Shown: positions 1 to 14,500, numbered from the stretch's first letter. The stretch is 64,000 nt of DNA from Allolobophora icterica (GCA_963556255.1 OY744607.1:38131722-38195721), one strand, 5' to 3'. The notes: a model not told the origin generated them from the letters alone. Made by a program: numbers and translations.

Positions 1-30
1 AGTCCTCTGTTTCTCCCTGATATACAGACA

Positions 31-289
<259 letters not shown>

Positions 290-1150
290 CTGTTATACAG
301 TAGGCCTACTGTTTTTATTTTCATATTATTCGCGAGATAGCATCGGCATTAATTGTATGTTGCCTCTCTAAATTTACTCAATTGGCCACGGACCACGCAC
401 CTACGCAATTGTCAATGGCTGTTTTATTAAATAGATCATTGAGGCTTTAGTGAGGCTTTTGTAATTGAGACTCGTTACAAGCTCCGCTAGTTTTGTAATT
501 ACCAGTTTTCTTTCTTTCAAATCATTGTCGACTGCATCGGGTATTTAGGCCTATAGCAGGTTATAGAGTAGGACCTACGTCATGTATCGATCGAGGCACT
601 TAATATAGCGCCATTAGACCTAGATATAGGCCTACCTCACAAAAGCGCTATGTGATCATATGATCAATTAAATCAACAATGAGAAATTTTTCTGTGGATT
701 TCTTTGATCGTATTTGCGACCTAATCGAAAGACATAATCTGCCAACTCTTCTCGGGATTTTCCAAGTTGTATATTATGCAAATAGGCTATGCTACGCCTT
801 TTATCAGTTTTATGCCTATTCGGCGCCAGGGTGTTGAGTTTGGCAGTGGTGTTACAAGCCCAGAGTGCCTAAGGATTCAAAGAGACGAGCTGACATTGAA
901 CTAGACGAATAAGAATATTTTGAAAATAATTTATGTTTCCTCTCTAAAGAGTCTGATTGGATGACATCGATGGGGAAATATTAGGAACGATACCGTCTTC
1001 TTGAAGCTCACTAGGGCCTAGTCAAGGGCGGTGCTGTAGGCCTAACCTACGTACGTTCCTTATAATGGACCCCTTCCACCAGAAACTCAGAAATCTGAAC
1101 AATTTAAATAAATATGCATTTTCGGTGACTTCATAAGCAAATATGAGCGA
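290..1150. other. Gene-free stretch, nothing recognised
   Basis: Unique-looking AT-rich DNA with scattered TAGGCCTA words. I see no splice-supported exon, RNA gene or element ends in it. Confidence 0.5.
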
Positions 1151-1156
1151 TATAGG

Positions 1157-1352
<196 letters not shown>

Positions 1353-1369
1353 TAAAAAGAGTAGTTTTC

Positions 1370-1490
<121 letters not shown>

Positions 1491-1595
1491 ACCGACTGAC
1501 TTACCTACCGACCATCGAACGCATTGACTTAATTATTTCATACTATTGTATAATTTGTTATTACAGCTATCTATCATGTCATTCTGGTTCTGGTG

Positions 1596-1967
1596 ATGTT
1601 GCCATTCAGCATATTGGCTCGATACTTCTTTCGTCGAACTTATGATGGCTATGGCATCGCTGGTCCACAGCCGAAGGCAGCAGCAGCTGTTGCAACTGCT
1701 GTCACGGCAACAGCTGTGGCCATCGGTACCAATCTGCAACTGCCTTGGCATCACGATGGGCTGCAGCCAATGGGCAACCAACCGGAGGAGCAGCAAGGGG
1801 AGGAAGAGGAACAGAGGGAAGATGAGTTTGAGGACGAGGAGGAGGAGGAGGAACGAGAGACTGGTTCTGAGGACAACAGTAGTAATGGTGGTTATTTCGT
1901 GGAAGAGGATGAAGAAGAGGAGGTCAAGAGACCGGTGCTCAAGTGGCCCTCGGAAACAAACGTCTAA
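1596..1967 (+). CDS. Hypothetical acidic low-complexity ORF, doubtful
   Basis: An ATG-initiated frame of about 123 codons. It begins with a short hydrophobic stretch, has an Ala/Thr/Val-rich segment, and the C-terminal half is dominated by Glu/Asp runs. A possible splice acceptor (TTATTACAG) ends at 1566. The same DNA is open in other frames on both strands, as purine-rich repetitive DNA often is. I do not recognise a family and cannot distinguish a real small exon from chance. Confidence 0.15.
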   Translation: MLPFSILARYFFRRTYDGYGIAGPQPKAAAAVATAVTATAVAIGTNLQLPWHHDGLQPMGNQPEEQQGEEEEQREDEFEDEEEEEERETGSEDNSSNGGYFVEEDEEEEVKRPVLKWPSETNV

Positions 1968-2448
1968 CCACCTGAAAACCACGACTATGCATCTCTTACA
2001 AACAGTCCTTAGATTCTGTCGGATGCCACGGAATCTGAATTGAGATGCGCCACGTAGAAGAATGACTGAAAAGGGAGATCAGTCTCTCAGCCTGTGACAG
2101 ATCATTTCATGGTGTTCCCATTGTGCGAGCTCCGAGAAAGCATATTAGGAAAAGACTAAACTCAGTAAACGTGGGCCTATTTTTGGCGGCAAAAATCGGC
2201 GATATGCATCGCGTTTAAGACATTTCATGTTTTATCAGAAAATAACTGATTTTACGACGATAACCGTCCTATTGCAGCCACCCAGCCACCCAGCCAGACA
2301 GACAGACAGACAGGCAAGGCAAGTCGTTAGATTTTAAACAGAATTTCAGGCTTTCAGACAGACTGCGATTGGTTTTTGATACGCATACTATAGACGAATT
2401 TTCATTTCAACTTTCGAGGTTGCAACTTATGAGGCCATAGCAAACGAT

Positions 2449-3716
2449 CTATCCATCCTTCCATGCATCCATCCTTCCATGCATCCATCCTTCCATCTTT
2501 CTATCCATCCATCCATGCATCCATCCGTCCATTCATCCATCCTTCCATTCATCCACCTTTCTATCCATGCATCCATCCCTCCATGCATCCATCTCTCCAT
2601 TCAACCATCTTTCCATTCATCCATCCTTCTATCCATCCATCCATGCATCCATCCTTCCATTCATCCATCTTTCTATCCATGCATCCATCCCTCCATGCAT
2701 CCATCCCTCCATTCAACCATCTTTCCATTCATCCATCCTTCTATCCATCCATCCATGCATCCATCCGTCCATTCATCCATCCTTCCATTCATATTTCTAT
2801 CTATCCATGGATCCATCCCTCCATTCAACCATCTTTCCATTCATCCAACATTCTATCCATCTTTCTATCCATCCTTCCATTCATCCATCTTCCCATTCAC
2901 TCATCCTTCTATCCATCCATTCCATTCATCGATCTTTCTATCCATCCTTCCAAACATCCATCCTTTCATGCATCCATCCTTCTACCATCCCATCTTTCTA
3001 TCCATTCATTCCATCCTTCCATTCGTCGATCTTTCTATCCATAAACATTCATCCTTCCATGCATCCATCTTTCTATCCATCCATCTTTCTATCCATCCAT
3101 TCCATGCATCCATTCATTCATCTTTATATATCCATCCATTCCATGCATCCATCCTTCCATTCATCCATCTTTCTATCCATCCATCCATTCATCTTTATAT
3201 CCATCCATTCCATGCATCCATCCTTCCATCCATCCATTTTTATATCTATTCTTCCATGCATCCATCCTTCCATCCATCCATTTTTATATCTATTCTTCCA
3301 TGCATCCATCCTTCCATCCATCCATTTTTATATCTATTCTTCCATGCATCCATCCTTCCATCCATCCATTTTTCTATCCATCCTTCCATTCGTCGATCTT
3401 TCTATCCATAAACATTCATCCTTCCATGCATCCATCTTTCTATCCATCCTTCCATGTATGCATCCATCCATCTTTATATCCATCCATCCTTCCATTCATC
3501 CATCTTTCCATCCATCCTTCCATGCATCTATCCTTCCATTCATCCATCTTTCTATCCATCCATGCTATGCAGCTAAAATTCTATGCATCCATAATTCCAT
3601 TCACCAATCCTATTCATCTAACCTTCCATCCATCCATCCTTCCATGTATCGATCTTTCCATGCATCCATCCAACAGCCCTTCCATGTATCCATCTATTCA
3701 TGCATCCAAGTATACA
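2449..3716. repeat. Degenerate ATCC minisatellite array
   Basis: About 1.27 kb of CATC/CATT/CTTC-type tetranucleotides with longer internal repeats; a block of roughly 50 bp containing TTTTTATATCTATTCTTCC recurs several times near 3230-3360. It is open in all three plus-strand frames (His-Pro-Ser-Phe-Ile repeats), which shows that the frames come from the repeat and not from selection. Confidence 0.95.
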
Positions 3717-4151
3717 TCAAAAGTCGGAAAAGAATTATTATTTCAACAGAAAGAGTTATGCTTCAACAAGCACAGGCGTTCTTGTCATGATAATAATAAT
3801 TGGCACAAAAATTGGATCAAATTGGACAGTCGCCAAACACAAGATCAGTCTTCGGCATGCATAGATCATCAACCCTATTTCTCAGTTTCTGGGATCAAGA
3901 AATAGTCACAGAGCAATTGGAAATCACCCGTAAGCATGTAATTGGTCCAATGCAACAAATAATTTTATTCCTAAGAGTTCCGCCAACAAAAAATTCTTAG
4001 AAAATTCAGAATTGCAGAAATGGCAGCAACAAACTGCAGCTCAGTATAAAAGAAAAACAATTTCTCTAATTTCTGTTGCAGGAACTTTATGTTAGTCACT
4101 TTCTTTTATAATTAATTTAAATACTTGTATTTCTCACTATAATGAAGAAAC

Positions 4152-4161
4152 ATTCATAACA
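4152..4161. repeat. Left target-site duplication of the LINE insertion
   Basis: ATTCATAACA occurs here and again at 5457-5466, flanking the LINE fragment exactly. Confidence 0.85.
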
Positions 4162-5456
4162 GAAAGGAGATGTGCTGGAATGCGGGAATTACAGAGGAAT
4201 CAAATTGTTGGAGGTCGTACTCAAGGTGTATGAAAAGATCATTGAGAGGCGTATCAGAGAGCGGGTTGAGCTACATGACAACCAGTTTGGCTTCAGGCCA
4301 GGGAGGGGTACAACAGATGCAGTGTTCATACTGAGACAGGTACAGGAAAAGGTTTTAGAAGGAAACAACAAAAGATACTGGACCTTCGTGGATATGGAAA
4401 AAGCTTTTGATAGAGTTCCAAGGGATGTCGTTTACTGGAGTTTGAGGAAGAAGGGAGTCTCGGAGGTAATTGTGCGCTTGGTAAAGTCAATGTATGAAGG
4501 TGCAAGAACAACAGTGAGGAGCAGTATAGGCAACACAGGAGAATTCGAGATACGAGTGGGTGTACATCAAGGATCGTGCCTGAGTCCTCTACTGTTTATT
4601 ATTGTGATGGATGCAATATCAGAACATGTAAGGAGAGAGGTACCTTGGGACATGCTGTATGCGGATGATCTTATACTAGCGGACGATGCAGAGGCGAAGA
4701 TGCAAGCACGTTTTACAGACTGGCAGATGGCAGTGGAGAGCAAGGGTCTTAAGATAAACATCAATAAGACAGAAACCATGGTCTGCTCAAAAACAACGGA
4801 AGCAATTGAGATCAGAGACAATGCAGGAAAGTCACTGAAACAGGTTGAAACATTTAAATATCTGGGATCGACCATGAATGCACAGGGTGGCTGCGAGCAT
4901 GACATCAGGAACAGGATTAAGGTGGCTTGGCAGAAATGGAGAGAACTAACGGGAGTGTTGTGTGACGCCAAAATGCCAACTCAACTCAAGGGAAAGGTAT
5001 ACAAAACAATGGTAAGACCGGTGATGCTATATGGAGCAGAGGCCTGGGCGCTGACAAAAAGGGATGAAGGGTTACTGGAGAGAACAGAGATGAGAATGCT
5101 ACGATGGATACTTGGGATCTCACTGAAGGACAGGAAAAGAAATGTGGACATCAGAAAGAAGCTCGGGGTGGCATGTATAACTGACAAAGTACGAGAGACC
5201 AGGCTGAGGTGGTATGGACATGTAATGAGAAAAGAGGATGATAGTTGTGTGAAAAGAATCATGAATGCAGAGGTATACGGACGCCGCAGTCGGGGACGAC
5301 AGAGGAAGAGATGGGAAGACACGATACAACAAGACCTAAAACTCCTAAAACTGAAGAAAGAAGATGCTCAAGAAAGAAACAAGTGGAAGAGAAGGATCCG
5401 AGTGGCTGACCCCTCTCCAAAGAGGGATTAATTCGAGCCTGAAGGAAAAGAAGAAG
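4162..5456 (+). mobile_element. 5'-truncated non-LTR retrotransposon (RTE-like)
   Basis: A 1295-bp insertion bounded by a perfect 10-bp target-site duplication (ATTCATAACA). It contains the reverse-transcriptase part of a LINE and ends in an AAG-rich A-tail (GAAGGAAAAGAAGAAG). The upstream endonuclease is absent, as expected from incomplete target-primed reverse transcription. The exact duplication and the unbroken frame point to a recent insertion. Clade assignment to RTE-like elements rests on the remembered style of the NYRGI start and the RLRWYGHV C-terminal motif, so it is tentative. Confidence 0.88.
4172..5431 (+). pseudogene. LINE reverse transcriptase, 5'-truncated but uninterrupted ORF
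   Basis: The frame is open for about 419 codons and ends at a TAA. Motifs seen in order: NYRGI near residue 6, FGFRPGRGTTDA (residues 39-50), motif A FVDMEKAFD (72-80) with the first catalytic Asp, motif B GVHQGSCLSPLLF (130-142), and motif C YADD (163-166) with the catalytic Asp pair. The C-terminal third carries RLRWYGHVMRKED and a basic GRRSRGRQRKRW segment typical of this LINE group. No ATG opens the frame at its 5' edge; the reading enters from the truncation point, so the copy lacks the endonuclease and its own start. All the RT catalytic residues I can check are present, so only the truncation disables it. Confidence 0.88.
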
Positions 5457-5528
5457 ATTCATAACATCTTCTAATCACTTGCTCAGGAGTCAGTGCCTGC
5501 TACATGCACATTTATTTATTGAACTGCT

Positions 5529-5643
5529 ACTTATATATATACATATATAGATATACATATATATACACACACACAATTTTATATATATATATATATACAT
5601 ACATACATATATATACATACATACATATACATATATATATATA
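5529..5643. repeat. AT/ATAC-rich simple repeat
   Basis: Alternating TATA, TACATACATA and CACACA tracts. Confidence 0.85.
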
Positions 5644-6174
5644 AAGCAGACTCCTTTTTTAACATGTTTTCTTATAACAAAGATTTTGACAAAACACGGT
5701 CAGAGACATGCCTCCTAAAATCAATTCACCTATAGAAAAGAATCTCGTTGTAACATGACCTCCTAAGAAGGTTGTTCCTGATATGGCTCCCAAAGATATA
5801 ATAGTTCTAACAAGTTTTTTGCTTATAGAGTGTTGTGGATAGCATAAGAGCCAACTGTTGCATCACAGTTTTAAATAAGTCGTCTACAGAGATCAAAATA
5901 CGTCATCAAGTTTGTTGCAGGCATCACGAATCTCCCACTAAGTGTGACAGTGAAATGGAGACCAAATGGTCACAATAAGTGCAGATTCTTCAGCTTAGCT
6001 CTGAGAGGCAGCTATCTACGTGCAATCGTGCATGAAACTGTAACAGCTTCAATTTTTTTCAGCATGTCTGGGATGCTGTGGTGTCTGATCTTTCCACAGA
6101 TAGTGTACGGTCATTTGTACATATTTTATAGCCGAGTTCACTACGGCACAAGTGGAGAAGAAGTTGTGAATCGA

Positions 6175-6265
6175 AACACCTTTCTGCCCTGGCCTGAATA
6201 TGAATCCTTGACCTTTGGGCTGACTGTTCAGCATGCTAACCACTAGACTAGTACTACTGAGCAAC
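6175..6265 (-). mobile_element. tRNA-derived SINE-like fragment
   Basis: Read on the minus strand, the segment has an A-box-like GTCTAGTGGTTAGCATG followed about 35 bases on by a B-box-like GGTCAAGGATTC. That order is typical of tRNA-derived SINEs. The cloverleaf is imperfect, so it is not called a tRNA gene. Confidence 0.45.
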
Positions 6266-8180
6266 TCCAAGAGCTAACCAAGGCACAATTCACTAGACAC
6301 TGTTTAGCATGCAAATGCATACAGAAACGTTGCCACACTGCATGTTTGTTGGTACATGACGAAACCAGAACATAACATCAATCCGTTACTGCATGACAGT
6401 TGTCAAAACATGACAACTGATGCTTGTCATTATCACCTGGTGCTATATAAATACAATAAATAAAAATAAATATGTAAATAATACTAAAAACAAAAGAAAT
6501 CAACAACCTCAGAACTACACCTATGAAGAATGGCAGAGTCAAAGACTTACAATTAAAACGAGCTCTTACTGAAGCCTATCACTAACCACAAAATAAATGT
6601 ACATGCTTTTGATAAAAGAATGAAAGTCATCTGCGAAGCTCCAGCTAAAACGTAAGTAACTTTTCCAAGTAGAAGAAAGTTTAATGAAGCGACATTTGTC
6701 ATAATAAAGGCCTGGCATAAAACAAGGATTCACCAAGCAAAGTAATATATTTTGCTGCCGATTGTTGTCCAATATAATACACATAAGTTTTGATGAAACC
6801 GCATCAGATCAATCTGCATAATACTAGAATTGTGTAAGGCACACACAGTGAAATTGTACAAAGCAGTCTCTACAGGACGAGAAGAAGTCAGTGATAAGTG
6901 GTGAAAAATGTTAGCAAAATGTTCAATAAATGTTCTAGAGTTAAAATTGTTCAAGAACATAAGGAACCTCTTCACTTATCTCCAGAATCACTGACTTCAA
7001 CTGAGGAACCTAATTTCACTCAGCTAGATCATCAACCACAATTTGAAAGTCACTGTAACTTTCTCAACATCAGTACGAATGTTGATCTCTGTGAACATAC
7101 TCTCCATGATCACAGTTCCAACAATCAAGACCTTTGTGATCATGATATCCATAAATACAACCTGCATGATTATGATCTCCAAGTCCTTGATTTTCATGGA
7201 GATGGAAAAAATAATACATAATTACACATGTAATAGTTAAACATTATTAGAATTATATGCAGGTATAAAGTTTTTACAGTTGGTAAAAGTCTGTTACATA
7301 GCTTTATACAATCTTCTCTGATACAAATTGTAGCATGCACGTCACACTGAATATAATAGATAATATAATAGATTTTACTTGCTAAAGCAACATTTCTAAA
7401 TCCATCAGTATCATGAAACCCAAAGCAAGTGAATGCAAAAGGAAATGCTGAAATGAATTAAAGATATAAGTCACACAGTTTACGAAAAATAATGAAAACG
7501 TCTATTACCATTTCTACAATAACTCATAGTAGTCTAGTTAAAATAGAACTTACTTGTAATAAATATCACATTTTCCATCTAGACAGCTACATAATCAGTG
7601 AAAATGATATGATTCAAGTGTCAAAACAGATAAGAAACCAATACTGATTTTTAGATTCTAATTTCAATACAGTACATCTATAATCTATTGTATTAATTAT
7701 GAAATTTTCTATAAGCGCACCAACTGCAGGCAGAGTCTATTAGTAAAATTCTAAGAATGGAGCAGAATTCTTGCAGTCATATCAAAAGTAGACTGAAGCA
7801 ACGTAAAAGCCATTCTCAAAGCATCATTAATTGTTCAGTTGCATTTATTACTGTTATTATTATATTTATTATGCTTTTATAATTATTTTTCAAAATTACC
7901 TAGGTATGTCATTGTTCACACCAGGTGAACATGATCATTCAAGACTGTGAAAAGTCCAAAGATTAACTGCTGACAAAATAATTTAGGAAAAGTTATTGGA
8001 GTTATTATTACTATTTCTAATATGCTTGTGCGAGGTAGAAATAACTATTAACTTAAAAGAATATGGAACTTAAGGAATAATACAGGAAAGCTACTGTTAG
8101 TAATTTTGTTTTTTCCAAGGTAGAAATGATTCCATATTATTAATCTGTTGTTGTGTTAGTTGACTGTTAGAATGTGTCAT

Positions 8181-8186
8181 TTTATT
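8181..8186 (-). promoter_or_regulatory. Candidate polyadenylation signal of CCDC170
   Basis: An AATAAA hexamer on the minus strand about 350 bases past the CCDC170 stop. Other AT-rich hexamers exist further on, so the choice is uncertain. Confidence 0.25.
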
Positions 8187-8533
8187 ATCTTTTTGGGTTG
8201 GAACCAAACTTATAATTCAGATTATCATACCAGAGGAATATCTCTTAGAAATACTGATAGGCAATTTCAACTCCAGCATCACACACAAAATCTCTGCATG
8301 AATGTGTATAAAGAAAGGTTCAACCAGTTAAATGTTAAATTCCAAAACAACGAAGAGCAGTCACATAAATTTCAAAGGCAATGGATAATGTTAAACTGGA
8401 AATTAAATATATGGCCTAATATTATATAAAAGTAACATGAAAGTAAACAATACTAAAAAATAAATTTCACATCTGCAAAATGTTTAACTTCTTCGAAATG
8501 TTCATCCCAAATAAAGCAAACAATGAATCCATC

Positions 8534-11500
8534 CTAATATGCTGAACCTTCAAATCTGCGTTGTGGTGGAGCTGCCCTGAGGCCAACTGCTTGTCGGTAA
8601 GGATGATTCAATGACCGTGTAGCTATTGCCACAGAACGTGCCGCATCATGGTAGCCTGCGTGAAAGCCGTCTCCCAGGTCAGCTATCGCACTGTCTAGAA
8701 CAACAGCCGTGGCGGCGTTTGCCTGATTTGCCAGAATCAGTTTCTCAAGACGAGTGATGAGCTCGTAATCAGGAATGGCAAGTGAGTAGAGGTCAAGGCC
8801 AAGCATCCGGGACATGACTTGACGAAGTTCAAGGAGCTAGAAGTAACGAAAACCATAATTGTGATGCTAAACCATGTACTTCTGTGCTATATGTTTATAA
8901 TTGCATTTACATATATGTATGAATGCATCAAAGCATTTATATAGCATCTTCCGTAGTAGGTATGTATGTTTGCATTTACATAACTAAGTATGTATGCATC
9001 AAAGCATTTATATAGCACCTTTTAGGATCCTCATTAAAGCACTACTAACATGGCTATCAACCAGATCTGTTCAAATGTGCCTTAGGTAAACTAAGTCTTA
9101 GGTTGGGCAGAATCAGACGAACAGTGGGTATGAAACGAATGAAAAGTACAAAATAAAACAGTATAATAAAATTATGCCACAGGAAACCCTCAATCATGAA
9201 AACTAGTTCGAGCGGAGACAAAAAAACTCTTGGAAATTATCATAACTTAAGAGAGCATCGCCATTTAATATCTTGTCTGGCAGTGTGGCAAAATTCATTC
9301 ATTCATTTATTTTGAAAATTTAATATAGCACACCCTCAAGTTACCTACTCAGAAGTGCTGCCAGCCCAACCACGGCAATATAAACTGGACTCAAGTAACT
9401 TATAAAGCACAAGCGAACTCTTCTTAGGCAACAGGCGTAGAAATGGTAATGATTAACCTTTTGATGTTCAAATACCAGAGGATCACGTGAATCAGTTATT
9501 CCACTGAATTTCTGAAAATACCCCTTAAGACCCCAGAATGCAACCATGCCTTTGCCATTAGAAGTAATTAATTACTGATCAGAAGAAGAAAGACCAAACT
9601 CCTCAAAAGTTTAACACATAAAACAACTGCAGTATTCTGCCAACTAACCTGATGCTCGCGTTTTGTAGTGTCTTCGAGGCTCTGTTTTGTTGTGCGTAGT
9701 TCACTTGTCAAGGCTTGGATCGTGCTTGCTGCAATTTCATCTTTCTTCACCGTTTGGTGACCGCTAGTCTTCACCTGATCCTGCAGGTTACCTATCTTAC
9801 CACTCTGCTTCTGACGAAGTTCTTCTAATTCAGCAATTTTGGCTTCAAGTTCTTCAATTCTCCTGTCGCTTTGCAGAGATCTTGTCTGAGAGAAAGTAAT
9901 TCACAATATATCATTACAGCTGATCTCTGCAAACTATCAAACCCAGTAAGCCATTAAGCCTAGTGAACCATAAAGCCCAGTGAACCAAAAAGCTGAGTGA
10001 ACCATTAAGCCCAGTGAGCCATAAAGCCCAGTAAACCATAACGCCGAGTGAACCATAAAGCCGAGTGAACCATTAAAGCCCAGTAAGCTATACAGCCCAT
10101 TGAAAAACAACCAGACTCAATGAATGACAGATGCGAGCCAGAAGTGATAAAGTTTTGTGTAAAACATTGACATTTTCCTAAAACTTAGCTTTTTGAAATG
10201 ACTCTTGATGTCAGTTTAATTTACTTAGCAACAATTTTAACAAACATGCCCAATCCTTACACTAAGGCATTGGTTAACCAACAGCCATAGAAAACTCAAG
10301 CCAGATTTTACCTACACAACTCAATGCTTCAGCCGACCTCAAGATGTTCACTCTATGCCGACTTCCAAGACTTGTCACAACTTTACTAATGCATATTTGG
10401 AAAGCCATGCTATTTAAACCTTAATTTATCAATAATTTAAATTGACCTAATTTAAATAAGTTCCACACTCTTGATCCATTTCTTTGCCGATAAAAATTTT
10501 CATCACCACAATTACAATAGCAATTGTATGCGTATACCTGGATTTCACTTGTTCTGAGCAGTCTTGCCTTGAGATCCCTGATCTCAACATGTGCTTCATT
10601 CAGCTCACACTTATATTTCTCGACCAGTTTCACCAGTTTGCGATTCTTCACAAATTCACCGTCCTTCTCCCGTTCCACTTCTGATTTCCCTGTTAGCCGT
10701 TCCTCGAGAGACGTCACCTTCTTGCGCAACAGATCCATGTGCAGATCCTAAAAATAAAGAATTCAAAACTTACAATGTAGTCTATGTAGCAGGCAGAGTT
10801 CCGCCTCCTCAGGTATTTATTGTCTGTTGTACCTGACTTAGTAAGCTTTGACTGGAAATGAGTATTTTGCAATGTGGTGGCTGACTGTGGGACACGGTAG
10901 CCGATTGGATAGACCTCTTGCCTAGTAACGCAGAGAGTATAGGTTCAGGTTTTCTCCGAGACAGTTACTGAGTAGGGATCTTGAGCAAGTCTTTTACTCA
11001 CAACTGCTCAGTGCCACTGATTGATATTTGGTCATTTGATGGCAGCATTGATAAATGCGTAAAAATAATAGTAAATATATTATGACAATAATAACAATAA
11101 TACTTGACTACAAAATGTCTAATTTTGTGATATGGTGGATAACTACGGTATGTAAAATGGCTGTGTGACATCACTGACATGGCTTACAGGAAGTAAGGCT
11201 CACTGTGTGACAAGTTTTCAAACTTTGTGATATGGAGGTTAATAGGCTAAGCTGTGTAACATAGTGGTTAAATGTGTGACAACTGTGTCATGGTAGTTAT
11301 GGCAAATGTGTGACATGGCAGCTACTTGGTTAAGCATCAACTAATCATGTGGTGTTTCGCATGCAGGTTCGATCCTCTACTAAGATGATAACCCTAACAA
11401 TGCTAACATCACTGTGAAAGTTAACCCCTAGGTCAATGAAAGTTAACTGCGATATAAACACAAGACACATAAATTACAGCCTAAATTACTATGTAGTTTA

Positions 11501-14500
11501 GATCAAAATACACAAAGTAGTGTAACGATAAAATTTCTGCAATATGCTTTATAAAATAAAATAGAAATTACAAAGTTGCTTCACTAAAGAAATAACACCA
11601 CATGAGATCCCAATCAGCTTTAATCTCGTATCTGTATGAACCCTGACCTTGCTGTCTGCTTGCTCCTTCAAGGTCTTGATCTGACGCTGGAGGCTATAAA
11701 TCTGTGTTTTACGATCAACCAGGTTGGACGACTCGTTCTTCATAACCTGCTCAGCTCGAGCCAGAATGGCAACCGTGGCGCCATCTATGCCCATGTCACC
11801 AGTGACTGGGTCCATTGAAAGAGTCTTGCTCAGGCTTTCCAGAAACTGCAGAAACTGATCGCAAAAAGAAAGAGAGTTACAAGACAGTATATCCACATAT
11901 AATGTATATTTTATACAGAATTTCCTAACAATTTTCAATGCATGTATGTAAGCATTTGTGGCCTGACGTTTGGACAGTTTTCTTTGAAGAATCTCTCAGC
12001 TGTCAGAGAGTGAAACACTAAAGAAAAACTTAAATGTTTCCGTAGGCTCAGACGCTTAATGTGTAATTTGTTTATTTTTACTTTCAAGAAATTCAAACAA
12101 TTTCTGCACAGGTAGGTTGTTCATCTTTAAATTTGCTAGAGAAGACAACTTTGTTTGACTCAGCAGCCCGGCCTCAGATGTCATATCTCAACAAAAGCCT
12201 TTGCCAATGCTGTTACACTGCTCAGTTTCAGTATGAAAATAAGAATGATTATACAATCGTCATCATTTTAATCATCTGAATAATCATCCTGGTCAACCTA
12301 GTCACACCCACAATCATCACCATCATCATCAAAAGCAACACCACAACTACCTTCAAGAGTGATATCCATGCCTCCAAGCCTTTGTTAGATTTTGATAAAG
12401 TGCTATATAAGCTTTCAAATACACATACTCACACACATCATTGCTATCGACAGTACAGCAGCCTCCACTGCCACTGCCACCATCAAAATTTTTTTGTTTT
12501 TGTTTTTGTTTATACTGCAAAATGGAAGCGTAACCAACCTTTTCCTTGTCTGCGCGAAGTTCATCTCGTAACACTTCTCCTGCCGCCAGTTCATTTTTCG
12601 CCCTCCATAACCTCTCTTCTGCATCCTGAATACCCGGCTCGACCATCCTGCGCTCCAGTTCTGCTGAATCAGCTCTTTCTCTGTTCATGTGAAGTTCTTC
12701 CGTTAAGTCAGACAGTTTCTCCTGCAGCAACTCAATTCTCTTCAAATCAAAAATAGAAAGAGTTAGTAAATATATAACATAACATAAACTTAATATCCTA
12801 ATTTATATAATAGTAAAGTAATCAAAAAAGGAGTCCACATACAACAATCAGAATACAGTTACATTCCAGCACAGAAGTTGACTTACAGCCGTTTTGTCTT
12901 TAAGCATCAAGAGGAGGTTCTGGACTCTATCCCGAATATTCTCATCGTGCAGCTCAGCTCCACTACACTCGTCAAACAGAATCGAGGCCAGACTCTCTTT
13001 CAGAGTGTTCATCCTCAATTCAGCTTCGCGGCTGACTGAATCTCGCCTGAGAACCTCTTGATCCAACTTCTCGGCCAGCACTCGATGGTCGTCGTGTTCT
13101 CTGCGAGCAGCTGTGAGCGCATTCTGAGCAGCTTCAAGACGCTCATTTGCAAAGCTAAGCTCATGCTCAAGTTCTTGTTGCCTTATCTTGGAATTCTCAT
13201 TGTCCTGAAATATCAAACAACTTTGATATTGAACATACCTACACTCTGATTGTTAAAACACTTTTACAGACTACTAGATGCAGATCAAAGGCAGATGTAA
13301 TGCAATAAATATTGCACCCTCAACTCTAGTCTGACAAGGCTGATAACAAGCACACTATCAATAAACAGCAAAGACATGAATACTGATAACATACTTAGTA
13401 AATATACCTACAATAATAGCAATAAAATTGATTCTAACAACAATACTGATTCTAAATGATAACAATAATCAGTATAATAATGGTAACATCAACATCCCAG
13501 GTGCTACCGGTAATTATTATTAATTATAATATCAATGGTAATAGCTCTGAGAAGGGTTAACAGTCCAGCATGCCAACCTCTAGATTATTGCACAACCTTG
13601 ACTTGATTTAGGCCTGAATTCCCTTACTCTGCCTTCTGAAGTTCATTTTTATCAGCCAAAGCTGAGTAAGCTGCTAACATTTATCAAAGAGACAACAACA
13701 GTTATTTAGAGGGAGATCTGATGTTCATTTAGTCAAGAACCCAGTTTACAGACTAACTGTTCAGTAAGTTCCCTCTAGAGTGATGCTCCTAACACAAGTC
13801 TGATTTCAGAAAGAAGAGAGTAGACCAACCAATCTCAACATCTGGATATCACCGATGCTCTGAGATGCCATCTGCTTATCTTTTTCTGCCTCAGCAGCCA
13901 AACGGATGATTGTTTCACGATTAGCCTTCTGTTCAACTTCTAAAGTTCGCATATAGTCTTCATTGGTCGAAAGTTTGCTGCGCAGTTCAATGGCATCTCT
14001 GTTCAAATTCTTTACCTTAAAGACACACATTTTATTTTCAGAAGGTGGTTTAAAACCCCACAAAGACAACTGAAGTGTAATTATCAGTGTTTAATCAATC
14101 AGTCAATCAATAAATCAATCAATCAAACAGAATTTATATTGTGCCCTTCAAGATCTCTACTCAGAGGCACTCCTCACCCAGGCCAAGTGGAAGAGAGTAC
14201 TCTAAGTAACTGATAGATTGGAGAACAAGGAACATAGGGGAGGTGATGCAATTCCACAGGGAGCCCATTCCATGTCGATGGGCTAACCACAGAAAACAAC
14301 CAAAGCTGCATAGTAACTGTGCGAGCGAAAGGGACAACCAGGTCTCTGCGGGCAGCGGAAAAGTGGCAGTGATCACCATGAGACGGGACAGGAATGCAAA
14401 GCTATCGAAGATAGCTGGGTGCCACACCTAAAGGGCAATGCCAAATCAAAGAGGAAATCTTAAAGGAGATGCGATGAGGGAAAGGAAGCCAGTGGAATGT

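Larger units (their letters stand above)
5644..8533. other. CCDC170 3' flank, no gene recognised
   Basis: AT-rich DNA downstream of CCDC170. Apart from a tRNA-like SINE fragment near 6175-6265 and a candidate polyadenylation signal near 8181, I see no supported gene. The short open frames here lack splice context or recognisable motifs. Confidence 0.5.

Noticed and set aside
2567..3790. 407-codon His/Pro/Ser/Phe/Ile frame in the ATCC array
   Set aside because: The array is open in all three plus-strand frames, which is expected of a tetranucleotide repeat lacking stops.
5944..6246. 100-codon plus-strand frame
   Set aside because: It overlaps the antisense of a tRNA-like SINE and shows no splice support or family motif.
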